Below are positions 14,947 through 24,675 of a stretch of DNA of 64,000 bases, in pieces. Position numbers and translations under genes: made by a program. Each line of letters opens with the position of its first letter. Within the stretch, counting starts at the first letter, position 1. This stretch comes from CAZTGZ01 sp964613385 (GTDB taxonomy: Bacteria; Bacteroidota; Bacteroidia; NS11-12g; UBA9320): the NCBI GenBank assembly GCA_964613385.1, contig CAZTGZ010000004.1, positions 1 to 64,000 on the forward strand. The letters are read 5' to 3'. The notes beneath the pieces are model-generated. The model had not been told where the DNA came from. It was given only the letters and a program-made list of their open reading frames with translations, and made no database searches.

Positions 14947-17916
14947 GTGTTACTCAATTGCCACAGCTATTACAGTCTTTGTTACGGAAGTCTCACCGTT
15001 GAGGAGATTTTAACGGCTGCGTTGAGTGGTGGATTCAGGCAGGTGGCGCTGACAGACATCAACAATACTTCGGCGTGCATGGATTTTTTGCGTCTGGCAC
15101 CGGAAAAGGGGATACACCCGGTGGTGGGCATTGATTTCAGAAACGGGGTAAAGCAACAGTATATTGGTTTGGCGCGGAATCAGGAGGGCTTTAGGGAGTT
15201 AAATGCCCACTTGAGCGCGCATTTACATGAGGGAGAAGACTTCTCATCAGAGGCTCCTGAGTTCGAAAATGTCTGGGTAATTTATCCGTTTGAAGCATGT
15301 CCGTCCCGTGCCCTCAGGCCTTATGAATTTATTGGGGTGGCCTTGCATCACCTGAATCGGCTTCCTTTTTCGGTATTGCGAAATTTGCAGCATAAATTGG
15401 TATTGCTGCACACCTGTACCTTCCGGCACCACGGGCATTACAATGCGCATCGTCTGTTGCGGGCCATAGACCGGAACACCCTTCTTTCCAAGCTCCCACC
15501 CGCGGAGCAGGCGGGTCCGGAGCAGCGCTGGTTGCCGGCATCCGAGTTGCTGCAACGCATAGCCTCCTTTCCATTTTTAGCCAACCAGGCCGACCGCTTG
15601 CTGAAAGAATGCCGGGTGCAATTCACGTTCAGTCCTGAGGCGGTCCCGCTCAACAAAAAGACCTATACCGGCAGCGTGCACAACGATGTGTTGTTGATAC
15701 GGCGACTGTGCACAGATGGGTTGTCATACCGATATCCGCGGGTATCGGCGCAGATTAAGGAGCGCATAGAGAAAGAGTTGGAAATCATCATACAAAAGGA
15801 CTTTCTTTCCTATTTTCTCATCAACTGGGACATTACCCGATATGCCCGCAGCAAGGGATATTTTTATGTAGGGCGGGGCAGCGGGGCCAACAGCGTGGTG
15901 GCATACCTGCTTCGCATAACAGATGTAGACCCGATTGAGTTGGATTTATACTTTGAGCGCTTCATCAATTTGTACCGACAAAACCCGCCCGATTTTGACA
16001 TCGACTTTTCATGGACAGACCGCGACGATGTTACGCGCTATATTTTCGACCGCTTTCCGAATGCGGCCTTACTGGCCACCTACAATACCTTCCAGTTCAA
16101 AGCCGTGGTGCGCGAACTGGGAAAGGTCTTTGGCTTGCCTGCCCATGAAATCGACCGCATTGGCCAACGCGACCATTCGTGGGCGAATGCCGATGAAATT
16201 ACCCGGCTGGTGTTGCGCTATAGCCAACTGATCCACGGATTTCCTTCTCACCTGAGTGTGCATGCCGGCGGAATTCTGATTTCCGAAAAAACGATGCATT
16301 CATATTCGGCAACGTGGATGCCCCCCAAGGGTTATGCCACCACGCAATTCGACATGGTCGTGGCAGAAGACATCGGCTTGTACAAGTTTGACATCCTGAG
16401 TCAGCGGGGTTTGGGCAAGATTAAGGATGCCGTGGAGATTGTGCGCCGCAATCATCCGGATCGCGAACGGATAGACATACACGACATTCCGGCGTTTAAA
16501 CAGGATGAAGCCATTAGGGCTTTGTTGAGGGAAGGGAAGGCCATAGGCTGCTTTTATGTCGAGTCGCCGGCCATGCGTATGTTGCTCAGCAAGCTGAAGG
16601 TAGACAATTATCTGGCCCTGGTGGCAGCCAGCAGCATCATCCGTCCGGGGGTGGCCAAGAGTGGAATGATGAGGGAATACATACTCCGATACCGGCATCC
16701 GGAAAGGCGCAAGGACGCCCACCCGGTGCTGCTCGACATTATGCCGGATACTTTCGGCGTGATGGTGTATCAGGAAGATGTGATTAAAGTTGCGCACTTC
16801 TTTGCCGGATTATCGCTGGGAGAAGCCGATATGTTGCGTCGGGGCATGAGCGGGAAATTCAGAAGCCGGGAGGAATTTGCCCGGGTGCAGGAACAGTATT
16901 TTATCCGATGTCGCGAAAAGGGACACCCCGATGCCCTGGCTGCGGAGGTCTGGAGGCAAATCGAGAGTTTCGCCGGTTATGCGTTCGCTAAGGGACATTC
17001 GGCCTCCTATGCCGTTGAAAGCTACCAAAGCCTCTTTCTGAAAGCCCATTATCCACTTGAGTATATGGTGGCAACACTCAACAATGGGGGAGGGTTCTAC
17101 AGCCCGCAACTGTATGTTCATGAAGCGCGGATGTGCGGTGCCATTATCCATGCGCCGTGCGTAAACCAAAGCGATAGTGAAACCACCATCAAAGGAAAGG
17201 ACATCTATCTCGGTATGGGTATGCTTCAGAATTTTGAAACCTCCATCGCCCGGCGTATTGTGCATGACCGGAATATCCATGGAGCATTTCAGTCGCTCGA
17301 CGATTTCATAGACCGGATTCACCTGGGAATTGAACAGGTGGCCATCCTCATCCGCATTGAGGCATTTCGATTTACCGGAAAAGACAAACGCACGCTTCTG
17401 TGGGAAGCCCACCACAAACTGGGAGGGCATAAGCCCCCGGAAGGGGTTATTCCTCTATTCAGAAGCCCAAGACGCAACTACGTTCTGCCCGAATTATTTA
17501 CATCTGAGCAGGAACAGGCCTTTGACCAGATGGAACTTCTCGGTTTCCCTTTGTGCAGTCCATTTGAGCTCTTGCGCCATCCGGCAGATATTCCCACGCT
17601 GGCATCCGACCTTCCCGGTATGCAGAACCAACAGGTCAGTATTGCGCTGTATCTGGTCACGGTAAAAGACACCCGCACCAGCAAAGGCGACCGTATGCAG
17701 TTCGGAACCTTTATCGACCGGCAGGGACGCTTTGTGGATACCACCCATTTCCCGCCCATTGCTGCCAAATATCCGTTCCGGGGCAGGGGAGTGTATCTCG
17801 TTACGGGAAAGGTGGTTGAAGAATTTGGATTCTTCAGCATCGAAACAGAACATATGCAAAAACTGGATATGATGGAAGACCCCCGATACCTCGATCAAAA
17901 TCGCACAGCCATATGA
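14947..17916 (+). CDS. Error-prone DNA polymerase III alpha subunit (DnaE-type)
   Basis: 989 residues from GTG 14947, chosen because it gives the usual N-terminus MLLNCHSYYSL; no in-frame ATG lies nearby. Residues 1-200 are a PHP domain whose first metal motif is degraded (NCH instead of HxH), the palm contains GRGSGANSVV near 320 and the catalytic PDFDIDF near 347, the fingers include HLSVHAGGILIS, and an OB fold lies near 890-960 (VSIALYLVTVKDTRTSKGDR). The short length and cassette setting point to the ImuC/DnaE2-like mutagenic polymerase rather than the replicative one. It overlaps the radical SAM gene by four bases. G+C is high, like dinB and yedK. Confidence 0.93.
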   Translation: MLLNCHSYYSLCYGSLTVEEILTAALSGGFRQVALTDINNTSACMDFLRLAPEKGIHPVVGIDFRNGVKQQYIGLARNQEGFRELNAHLSAHLHEGEDFSSEAPEFENVWVIYPFEACPSRALRPYEFIGVALHHLNRLPFSVLRNLQHKLVLLHTCTFRHHGHYNAHRLLRAIDRNTLLSKLPPAEQAGPEQRWLPASELLQRIASFPFLANQADRLLKECRVQFTFSPEAVPLNKKTYTGSVHNDVLLIRRLCTDGLSYRYPRVSAQIKERIEKELEIIIQKDFLSYFLINWDITRYARSKGYFYVGRGSGANSVVAYLLRITDVDPIELDLYFERFINLYRQNPPDFDIDFSWTDRDDVTRYIFDRFPNAALLATYNTFQFKAVVRELGKVFGLPAHEIDRIGQRDHSWANADEITRLVLRYSQLIHGFPSHLSVHAGGILISEKTMHSYSATWMPPKGYATTQFDMVVAEDIGLYKFDILSQRGLGKIKDAVEIVRRNHPDRERIDIHDIPAFKQDEAIRALLREGKAIGCFYVESPAMRMLLSKLKVDNYLALVAASSIIRPGVAKSGMMREYILRYRHPERRKDAHPVLLDIMPDTFGVMVYQEDVIKVAHFFAGLSLGEADMLRRGMSGKFRSREEFARVQEQYFIRCREKGHPDALAAEVWRQIESFAGYAFAKGHSASYAVESYQSLFLKAHYPLEYMVATLNNGGGFYSPQLYVHEARMCGAIIHAPCVNQSDSETTIKGKDIYLGMGMLQNFETSIARRIVHDRNIHGAFQSLDDFIDRIHLGIEQVAILIRIEAFRFTGKDKRTLLWEAHHKLGGHKPPEGVIPLFRSPRRNYVLPELFTSEQEQAFDQMELLGFPLCSPFELLRHPADIPTLASDLPGMQNQQVSIALYLVTVKDTRTSKGDRMQFGTFIDRQGRFVDTTHFPPIAAKYPFRGRGVYLVTGKVVEEFGFFSIETEHMQKLDMMEDPRYLDQNRTAI

Positions 17917-18953
17917 GAGCCAGCCTGAAACAAACCGGAAACCGTTACCACAAAACCAATGTGGTTATGTGCCCTGAAAATCAAGAAGATGCCGATGAAT
18001 TAAACCAATTGGCCGAACGTACCGAGGCCATCGAAGTTAAACAGAAAACCATCGTAAATCCGGTGAAAAGCCCGGATGTTGGAATGGATTTTTCATTGAA
18101 TCCGTATCAGGGTTGCGAACATGGATGTGCGTATTGTTATGCCAGACCCACCCATGAGTATTGGGGATATGAAGCAGGCCTTGACTTTGAAAAGAAAATT
18201 CTCGTCAAAACCAATGCTGCCGAGGTGTTGAGAAATACCCTTCAAACCAAAAAATGGATAGTCAAACCCATCAGCCTTTCCGGGAATACAGATTGTTATC
18301 AACCATTGGAAAGAAAGTATCAAATCACGCGGAAACTGCTGGAGGTGTTTCTGGAATTCAGGCATCCCGTTGGAATCATTACCAAGAATGCCTTGATTTT
18401 AAGAGATCTGGACATTCTAAAGGCACTTGCTTCTTTCGGTTTGGTGCATGTAGCCATTTCGCTCACAACGCTCAACGAAGAATTACGCCGAAAAATGGAA
18501 CCCAGAACCGCAAGTGTCCACAAGAGATTGGAGACGATTCAAAATTTGTCTCATGCAAGAATCCCGGTAATGGTAATGATGGCGCCAATAATCCCTTCCC
18601 TGAACAGTCATGAAATTCTTCCATTAGCAAAAAAAGTGGCAGAAGCCGGAGCAAAAAGTATTGGGTATACCATGCTCAGGTTGAATGGGCCGGTTGCCGA
18701 TGTTTTTGAGGATTGGCTGCTGACACATTTACCCGATCGCAAAGAGAGAATATTGAATCAAGTACGAAGTACGCATGGAGGTAATTTGTCAGATAGCCGC
18801 TTTGGGGCCCGCATGAAAGGCGAAGGAGAGGTTGCAGCGATGGTTAAAAGACAATTCAATTTGGCTCGCAAGAAATATGGATTGGACCAAAAACTGCCGC
18901 CTTTGAATACTGAAATGTTTTGTCCGCCAAAGATTCAAATGCAGCTTTTCTGA
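17913..18953 (+). CDS. SplB-like radical SAM protein (PA0069/Rv2578c family)
   Basis: 346 residues. The radical SAM cluster motif is GCEHGCAYCYARPTHEYWG (CxxxCxxC, near 70), binding [4Fe-4S] and SAM; SLSGNTDCYQPLERKYQITR near 118 is typical of this family. It resembles spore photoproduct lyase, but the substrate of PA0069-type proteins is unknown. Its coupling to error-prone dnaE (ATGA overlap) suggests a DNA-damage role. G+C is lower than in dnaE. Confidence 0.88.
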   Translation: MRASLKQTGNRYHKTNVVMCPENQEDADELNQLAERTEAIEVKQKTIVNPVKSPDVGMDFSLNPYQGCEHGCAYCYARPTHEYWGYEAGLDFEKKILVKTNAAEVLRNTLQTKKWIVKPISLSGNTDCYQPLERKYQITRKLLEVFLEFRHPVGIITKNALILRDLDILKALASFGLVHVAISLTTLNEELRRKMEPRTASVHKRLETIQNLSHARIPVMVMMAPIIPSLNSHEILPLAKKVAEAGAKSIGYTMLRLNGPVADVFEDWLLTHLPDRKERILNQVRSTHGGNLSDSRFGARMKGEGEVAAMVKRQFNLARKKYGLDQKLPPLNTEMFCPPKIQMQLF

Positions 18954-19154
18954 TTATCCCGGATTTGTATGTCAGGAATTGGCAGGAAGACTTCCTATAT
19001 AAAGTCCGGATTCTGGTATTCATGCATTTTACTTTTGAAGCAATGTATTTTGTTTTGAGTTTCGGCATGCTGTCAGGTGAAATAACCATTGTTTAATTCG
19101 GAAAAATGACAAATACTGATATTCTTTGATTATTGAAAAACACATATTTGTGCT

Positions 19155-20051
19155 ATGAGAAAACTATCTGTTTTAGTAATTGGACTATTGAGTGCTGCTC
19201 AAATTTGGGCTCAGGGATGCTCTGATGCAGGCTTTTGTTCTGCCGGCGGTTTGAAAAGTCAGGGAGCAGATGGAAAATCAGGGCTCACCTTTCATTTGAT
19301 TGCAGCAGGAGGGGAGCAAGGCACTGGGATTTATACATTTCAACCGGAGTGGAATTGGAAGATAGATAGTTTGCACCAGCTTCAGGTTAAATGGCCAATA
19401 CACTATATATCCGGTGATTTGGGAAATGTGAATGGTTTGGGAGACCCCATAATATCGTGTAGCCGATTGTTATATGAGCCAACAGAATGGAAATGGACAG
19501 GCAGCCTGGGTGCCCGGATTCCGGTAAATCGCGCCGACAAATCACTGAATAATCGCCCGCTTCCAATGCCATACCAAACGAGTTTAGGTACCTATGATCT
19601 CATTGCAGGTCTAAGCCTCAAAAATGATCAATGGCTGTTTGCTATTGGATTTCAGCAACCACTGATTCAGAACAATGAAAATGGTTTTCTTCTCGATAGC
19701 GCTGTAGGTGCCAAGGAATTAGGGTATTTTAACAGTGCAGGCCTAATGCGCAGCGGCGATATTATGTTAAGGGCTGAGCGCACACATGAATGGAAGAACT
19801 GGCAGTTCACCGGAGGATTTTTGCCCATAGTGCATTTAACCCGAGATACATACCGTTCTTCATCTAAAACCATTAAAAGCATTGAGGGAAGTGAAGGGTT
19901 AACTTTTAATGTAAACCTGAATGCAAAGTACAACATGAAGAAAGGAGCGGCAGGCATGATGTTGGCAATGCCCTTAATTGTCAGAGAGAACAGACCGGAT
20001 GGGTTAACACGCGCATTTGTTGTAGGACCGTATTATACAATCGCCTTTTAA
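19155..20051 (+). CDS. Outer-membrane beta-barrel-like exported protein, unknown function
   Basis: 298 residues. Residues 1-20 are a Sec signal peptide (MRKLSVLVIGLLSAAQIWAQ). The mature protein has a short Cys-containing start (GCSDAGFCSAGG), then alternating aromatic strands (FQPEWNWKIDSLHQLQVKWP, QWLFAIGFQQPLI, WQFTGGFLPIVHL) and ends in VVGPYYTIAF, as expected for a barrel inserted by BAM with an aromatic C-terminus. No substrate or family name is recognised. It stands alone after a 201-base gap with no gene. Confidence 0.6.
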   Translation: MRKLSVLVIGLLSAAQIWAQGCSDAGFCSAGGLKSQGADGKSGLTFHLIAAGGEQGTGIYTFQPEWNWKIDSLHQLQVKWPIHYISGDLGNVNGLGDPIISCSRLLYEPTEWKWTGSLGARIPVNRADKSLNNRPLPMPYQTSLGTYDLIAGLSLKNDQWLFAIGFQQPLIQNNENGFLLDSAVGAKELGYFNSAGLMRSGDIMLRAERTHEWKNWQFTGGFLPIVHLTRDTYRSSSKTIKSIEGSEGLTFNVNLNAKYNMKKGAAGMMLAMPLIVRENRPDGLTRAFVVGPYYTIAF

Positions 20052-20156
20052 TAATCCGGCTCTCTTGTATTCAAAACTTTCGGAAGAAACCTTTGGTTGA
20101 GTATCCCGGTCGTACAGAATTTGGCAACTCTTGCTATAATTCTCTATCTTTCCGGA

Positions 20157-21113
20157 ATGACTGTTTTACTTGACCAAATGCTCGGTATTAAGTATCCTGT
20201 AATTATGGCTCCAATGTTCCTGGTGTCAAATACAGCCATGGTTAAGTCAGCGATTGATGCGGGTATTACCGGAGCTATTCCTGCTTTGAATTACAGGACT
20301 CTGGCAGAATTGGAAGCTGCCATCGATGAATTGAAGCAACATGGGGGAGCCTTTGGCATTAATTTAATCGTGAATAAATCTAATCTTCATTTCAAGGAAC
20401 AATTGGAAGTTTGTGTAAGGATGAAGGTCCCTTTCCTGATTACATCATTGGGGAGTCCCGAGTCAACAATACAAGCGGCGAAAGCAAACGGAATCAAAGT
20501 ATTTTGCGATGTTACCGATCATAAATATGCCGCAAAGGTGGTTAATCTGGGTGCCGATGCATTGATTGCAGTAAACAATAGAGCCGGCGGCCATTTGGGA
20601 AATTTACCGCCGGAAGAACTCATACCCTCTTTGGTAAACAAATTTGATATTCCCGTGATAAGTGCAGGTGGGGTTGGTGACTTTCAAAGCTTCAGAAAAA
20701 TTATGGATCTAGGGGCTTGCGGTGTATCCGTTGGCAGTATATTCATTGCTTCAGATGAGTGCAAAGTAAGTCAGGCATATAAAGAAGCTGTGGTTCAATA
20801 CGGTAAAAATGATATTGTAGTGACCGAAAAGCTCAGCGGTACGCCTTGTACGGTCATCAATACACCCTATGTACTGGAGACCGGTACCCGACTCAACCTG
20901 CTGGAAAGGATGTTGTTGAAAAATCGGAGGTTGCGGAAATGGGTTAAAACATTGACTTTTATTAGGGGAATGAACTTGTTAAACAAAGCCGCATTCAGCA
21001 ATACTTACCAAACCGTTTGGTGCGCGGGTGAAACCATAGAATATGTGCATTCCATTCGTCCTGTTGCCGCAATTGTAAAGGATCTGATGCATGAAAATGG
21101 AGCAATCAACTGA
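20157..21113 (+). CDS. Nitronate monooxygenase (2-nitropropane dioxygenase family)
   Basis: 318 residues from ATG 20157, chosen because it begins at the family N-terminus (TVLLDQMLGIKYPVIMAPMF); an in-frame TTG 20 codons upstream has no family support. An FMN TIM barrel is indicated by the APMF start, the glycine-rich NNRAGGHLGNLPPEEL block near 150, VISAGGVGDFQ near 180 and GVSVGSIFIASDE near 205. It oxidises nitronates, or acts as an FMN enoyl reductase-like protein as some relatives do. It overlaps the DUF4442 gene by 23 bases. Confidence 0.88.
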   Translation: MTVLLDQMLGIKYPVIMAPMFLVSNTAMVKSAIDAGITGAIPALNYRTLAELEAAIDELKQHGGAFGINLIVNKSNLHFKEQLEVCVRMKVPFLITSLGSPESTIQAAKANGIKVFCDVTDHKYAAKVVNLGADALIAVNNRAGGHLGNLPPEELIPSLVNKFDIPVISAGGVGDFQSFRKIMDLGACGVSVGSIFIASDECKVSQAYKEAVVQYGKNDIVVTEKLSGTPCTVINTPYVLETGTRLNLLERMLLKNRRLRKWVKTLTFIRGMNLLNKAAFSNTYQTVWCAGETIEYVHSIRPVAAIVKDLMHENGAIN

Positions 21114-21579
21114 CTTAAGAAAGGCAAATCGTGAATTGTGGTGGTTTGGGCTGCTGAAAATTCCGCTGATCTTCTTTTGCAGACCAAAACTCGTGCATTT
21201 GGATGCGGATAAATTGATTATGAAAATTCCTTTGAACAGGCGAACCAGAAATCATTTGGGTAGCATGTATTTTGGCACATTTGCGGTTGGTGCAGACATA
21301 GCCGGAGGCTTTCAGGCGTTTTCCATTGCACGAAATAACAGACTTAAAATGTCATTGGTATTTGGAAAATTCGAGGCTGAATTTCTAAAAAGAGCTGAAT
21401 CTGACGTATTCTTCGAATGTTCCGAAGGCAAACAAATCAAAGAATTAATAGAAAGGGCCATGCGCTCAAGAGACAGAGAGAATCACGAGGTTCAGATAGA
21501 AGCCTATTCGCATACAAATGGACAAAAAGAGATGGTTGCTCTTTTCAGATTGGTATTGAGTATTCGGATCAGGGAATAG
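21091..21579 (+). CDS. DUF4442/PaaI-like thioesterase-fold protein
   Basis: 162 residues with the hot-dog-fold signature RRTRNHLGSMYFGTFAVGAD near 50-70, including the NHLGSMYFG block typical of DUF4442 proteins. The upstream residues LIMKIPLNRRTRN and downstream LKMSLVFGKFEAEFLKRAE fit. Possible acyl-thioester hydrolase; substrate not known. The 23-base overlap with the nitronate monooxygenase gene shows one operon. The atp terminator lies just beyond it on the opposite strand. Confidence 0.78.
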   Translation: MKMEQSTDLRKANRELWWFGLLKIPLIFFCRPKLVHLDADKLIMKIPLNRRTRNHLGSMYFGTFAVGADIAGGFQAFSIARNNRLKMSLVFGKFEAEFLKRAESDVFFECSEGKQIKELIERAMRSRDRENHEVQIEAYSHTNGQKEMVALFRLVLSIRIRE

Positions 21580-21590
21580 TTGCATGCGCA

Positions 21591-21626
21591 GAAAAAAATA
21601 GGGCCGCCTCATTGCTGAAACGACCC
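21591..21626 (-). terminator. Intrinsic terminator of the atp operon, after atpG
   Basis: On the minus strand GGGTCG and CGGCCC form a six-pair stem (one G-U pair) around a 14-base loop, followed by TATTTTTTTCT. It lies about 30 bases past the atpG stop, between convergent genes. Confidence 0.7.
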
Positions 21627-21654
21627 ATGCACTATGAAAACAAAAACAAAATTT

Positions 21655-22542
21655 TTAGCCTTCCAATGCAGCTGCACCACCAACAATCTCTGAAATTTCG
21701 TTGGTAATGGCCGCTTGACGAGCTTTGTTATATTCTAATTTCAAATCATTCAGGAGCGAACCGGCATTGTCAGTTGCTTTATCCATGGCAACCATCCTGG
21801 CTCCGTGTTCTGAAGCGAATGAGTCAAGACAAGCTTTGTACAATTGGGTCTTTACCGCCCTTGGAATCAAATCAGACAAAATAGCTGATTTTCCGGGTTC
21901 AAATATATAATCTGCTTCAAATGGTTTTTGATTTTCATCAAAAATTTCCAATTCAACAGGAAGCATTTTTTCCACTTTCATAATTTGAGTGGCTGCATTC
22001 TTGAATTGGTTATAAACCACTCTTACTTCGCTGTAATTTCCGGCTACGAATTCTTCAATAATGGTTTCCGCTATAGAAAATACCTCAGAAGCCTCCAGTT
22101 GCTGGAATACCTTCATGAATCGGGTATCGCAGCTAATATCTGTCTTCTTGTATTGATCGTAAGCCTTTTTACCTAAGAACAACAAGGTAACTTCCCCTTT
22201 TTCGGCTTGTTTCTTATAGGTAGTTTCAAGAAGCGTACGTGTAGTTTTTACCACATTTGAGTTGAAAGCGCCGCACAATCCTCGATCAGATGAAACCAAA
22301 ATCAATAAGATTTTGCCTTCCTCTTTCTTTGAAAAGTATGCCTGTAGCGTCGCATCATCTTCCACACTTCCACTCAGATTCACCAAAATATTTTGCAGTT
22401 TCTCCGCATAAGGTCTCATTTGTTGAATGGCTCCCTGAGCTCTGCGCAGTTTGGTGGCAGATACCAGCTTCATCGCTTTGGTAATCTGCTGGGTGGATTT
22501 GGTTGACGATATCCTCTTACGTACCTCTTTTAAATTGGCCAT
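21655..22542 (-). CDS. atpG: F1 ATP synthase subunit gamma
   Basis: 295 residues. Central rotor shaft of F1. The N-terminal helix NLKEVRKRISSTKSTQQITK plus AMKLVSATKLRRAQ and the C-terminal helix with NDLKLEYNKARQAAITNEIS, then EIVGGAAALEG, are the defining gamma coiled-coil; the middle contains LVSSDRGLCGAFNSNV. Last gene of this operon. Beta and epsilon are absent from the window, as in many Bacteroidota where atpDC lie elsewhere. Confidence 0.97.
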   Translation of the reverse strand: MANLKEVRKRISSTKSTQQITKAMKLVSATKLRRAQGAIQQMRPYAEKLQNILVNLSGSVEDDATLQAYFSKKEEGKILLILVSSDRGLCGAFNSNVVKTTRTLLETTYKKQAEKGEVTLLFLGKKAYDQYKKTDISCDTRFMKVFQQLEASEVFSIAETIIEEFVAGNYSEVRVVYNQFKNAATQIMKVEKMLPVELEIFDENQKPFEADYIFEPGKSAILSDLIPRAVKTQLYKACLDSFASEHGARMVAMDKATDNAGSLLNDLKLEYNKARQAAITNEISEIVGGAAALEG

Positions 22543-22550
22543 ATTGTATC

Positions 22551-24128
22551 TTACTGGAAGTTTTTAGCTACTTCGGCACCGACAGATTCCAATACTGAAG
22601 TAACAGAATCCCCAATATCACCTTTGGCTAATGAATTTAGCACTTCAGTGTGGTTTTTCTCCAATACCTCTAGATATTCATTTTCGAATGCCTTTATCTT
22701 GTTTACCGGTATGCTGTTCAACAAACCTTTGGTTCCTAAGTAGATAATGGCAACCTGCTGTTCAACACGCAAAGGCGAAAACTCATTTTGTTTCAGGATT
22801 TCAACGTTTCTGCTACCTTTTTCAAGTACGGATTTAGTCGCGGCATCCAGGTCAGATCCGAATTTAGAAAATGCTTCCAATTCGCGGTATTGTGCCTGAT
22901 CCAGTTTTAATGTACCGGATGTTTTCTTCATGGACTTGATTTGAGCATTACCTCCAACCCTCGATACGGATATACCTACGTTAATAGCTGGACGAACCCC
23001 TGAGTTAAACAAGTCGCTTTCCAGGAATATCTGACCATCTGTAATAGAAATTACGTTGGTAGGGATATAAGCGGAAACGTCACCGGCCTGTGTTTCAATA
23101 ATTGGCAAGGCAGTCAGAGAACCTCCACCTTTAACCAAATGTCTGATGGATTCAGGCAAATCATTCATGTCCTTGGCAATTTCGTCGGATCCGGAAATTT
23201 TCGCCGCACGTTCCAATAAACGACTGTGCAGATAGAATACATCTCCCGGATATGCTTCCCTTCCAGGAGGACGACGCAGAAGAAGTGAAACCTCACGATA
23301 GGCTACGGCCTGCTTACTTAAATCATCATAAATGATCAAAGCCGGGCGTCCTGAGTCACGGAAATATTCTCCGATTGACGCTCCAGCCATCGGTGCATAA
23401 AACTGCATGGGCGAAGGGTCAGATGAGTTAGCTGCGACAACAACCGTATATGCCATAGCTCCATTCTTTTCCAAAGTGTTCACAACCTGCTTAACGGTTG
23501 ATGCCTTTTGTCCGCAGGCCACATAAATACAATAAACGGGTTCACCTTTATCGTAAAATTCTTTCTGATTAATAATGGTATCAATCGCAATGGTCGACTT
23601 ACCGGTTTGACGGTCACCAATGATCAATTCTCGCTGTCCGCGACCAATTGGAATCATCGCATCGATCGCTTTGATTCCTGTTTGCAATGGCTCCTTTACA
23701 GGCTCACGAAATACTACCCCCGGAGCTTTTCTTTCCAAAGGCATTTCGTATAATTCACCTTTGATTTCACCCTTTCCGTCGATGGGTTTTCCCAGGGTAT
23801 CAACAACACGACCCAACATTCCTTCACCCACCTTGATGGATGCAATGCGATTGGTTCTCTTTACTGTATCCCCTTCTTTTATTTCTTCAGAACTACCCAA
23901 CAATACCGCACCAACATTGTCCTCTTCGAGGTTCAGTACGATGGCTTGTGTTCCATTATTAAATTCGATGAGCTCACCAGATTTTACCTGTGTAAGTCCA
24001 TAAATACGAGCAATACCGTCACCAACCTGCAATACGGTACCTACTTCCTCAATGCCGGCACTGCCGCTCACATGGGCTAGTTGTTCTCTGATTACGGATG
24101 AAACTTCATCTGGTCTTATTTGCGCCAT
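22551..24128 (-). CDS. atpA: F1 ATP synthase subunit alpha
   Basis: 525 residues. Nucleotide-binding, mostly non-catalytic hexamer subunit. The P-loop GDRQTGKS is at 171-178, an intact ELIIGDRQTGKSTIAID block surrounds it, and PAINVGISVSRVGG (near 385) is the alpha signature. Length is as expected. It lies nine bases upstream of atpG and starts five bases after atpH. Confidence 0.98.
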   Translation of the reverse strand: MAQIRPDEVSSVIREQLAHVSGSAGIEEVGTVLQVGDGIARIYGLTQVKSGELIEFNNGTQAIVLNLEEDNVGAVLLGSSEEIKEGDTVKRTNRIASIKVGEGMLGRVVDTLGKPIDGKGEIKGELYEMPLERKAPGVVFREPVKEPLQTGIKAIDAMIPIGRGQRELIIGDRQTGKSTIAIDTIINQKEFYDKGEPVYCIYVACGQKASTVKQVVNTLEKNGAMAYTVVVAANSSDPSPMQFYAPMAGASIGEYFRDSGRPALIIYDDLSKQAVAYREVSLLLRRPPGREAYPGDVFYLHSRLLERAAKISGSDEIAKDMNDLPESIRHLVKGGGSLTALPIIETQAGDVSAYIPTNVISITDGQIFLESDLFNSGVRPAINVGISVSRVGGNAQIKSMKKTSGTLKLDQAQYRELEAFSKFGSDLDAATKSVLEKGSRNVEILKQNEFSPLRVEQQVAIIYLGTKGLLNSIPVNKIKAFENEYLEVLEKNHTEVLNSLAKGDIGDSVTSVLESVGAEVAKNFQ

Positions 24129-24133
24129 AATGA

Positions 24134-24673
24134 TTAATTATAGATAAGTTGTTTTTTGATTTCCTGAATTTCTTTTTTAACACTCATATCCAATCGGCGA
24201 TCTTCATATTGAATGATCATTCCGCCAATAATGGAATTGTCTACTTTATTTTCTAAAATAATTTGATCCAAAGAAAAAGTGCCTGCCAAATATTCTTTCA
24301 CAGACTTAATTGTAGCTCCATCAAGTGCAAATGCTGATGTAACCGTGGCTAGCGCTATTCCTTTGATTTCGTGATATTGTTGGATAAAGGCTTCGCAGAT
24401 TTGCCCTGTATATTCCTCACGTTTTTTGTCGACCAGGTATGACATAAATTGCCTGGTAATCCCGTGCTGAGATTTGAGTATTGAATCGAGTATGTCTTTT
24501 TTCTTTTCTGATTTAACCACAGGGCTTTTAAGCAAAATGGCAAAATCTCTGGACTCATGGACGGCTTGACGTATGTCATTCATGTCTTGATAAACAGTAT
24601 CAAGCACCCCGGCCTCACCCGCCATGGCTACCAATGATTTGGCATATCTACCGGCTATACGAGCTACTGACAT
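24134..24673 (-). CDS. atpH: F1 ATP synthase subunit delta
   Basis: 179 residues, the stator subunit that joins F1 to the b subunit. It begins with the helical ARIAGRYAKSLVAMAGEAGV block and ends with the conserved IIGGMIIQYEDRRLDMSVKK strand, both typical of OSCP/delta. It is placed between atpF and atpA with two- and five-base gaps. Confidence 0.95.
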   Translation of the reverse strand: MSVARIAGRYAKSLVAMAGEAGVLDTVYQDMNDIRQAVHESRDFAILLKSPVVKSEKKKDILDSILKSQHGITRQFMSYLVDKKREEYTGQICEAFIQQYHEIKGIALATVTSAFALDGATIKSVKEYLAGTFSLDQIILENKVDNSIIGGMIIQYEDRRLDMSVKKEIQEIKKQLIYN

Positions 24674-24675
24674 GA

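Noticed and set aside
14811..15002. 63-codon plus-strand frame between hydrolase and dnaE
   Set aside because: It overlaps the start of dnaE in another frame and includes the tandem repeat; no recognisable family.
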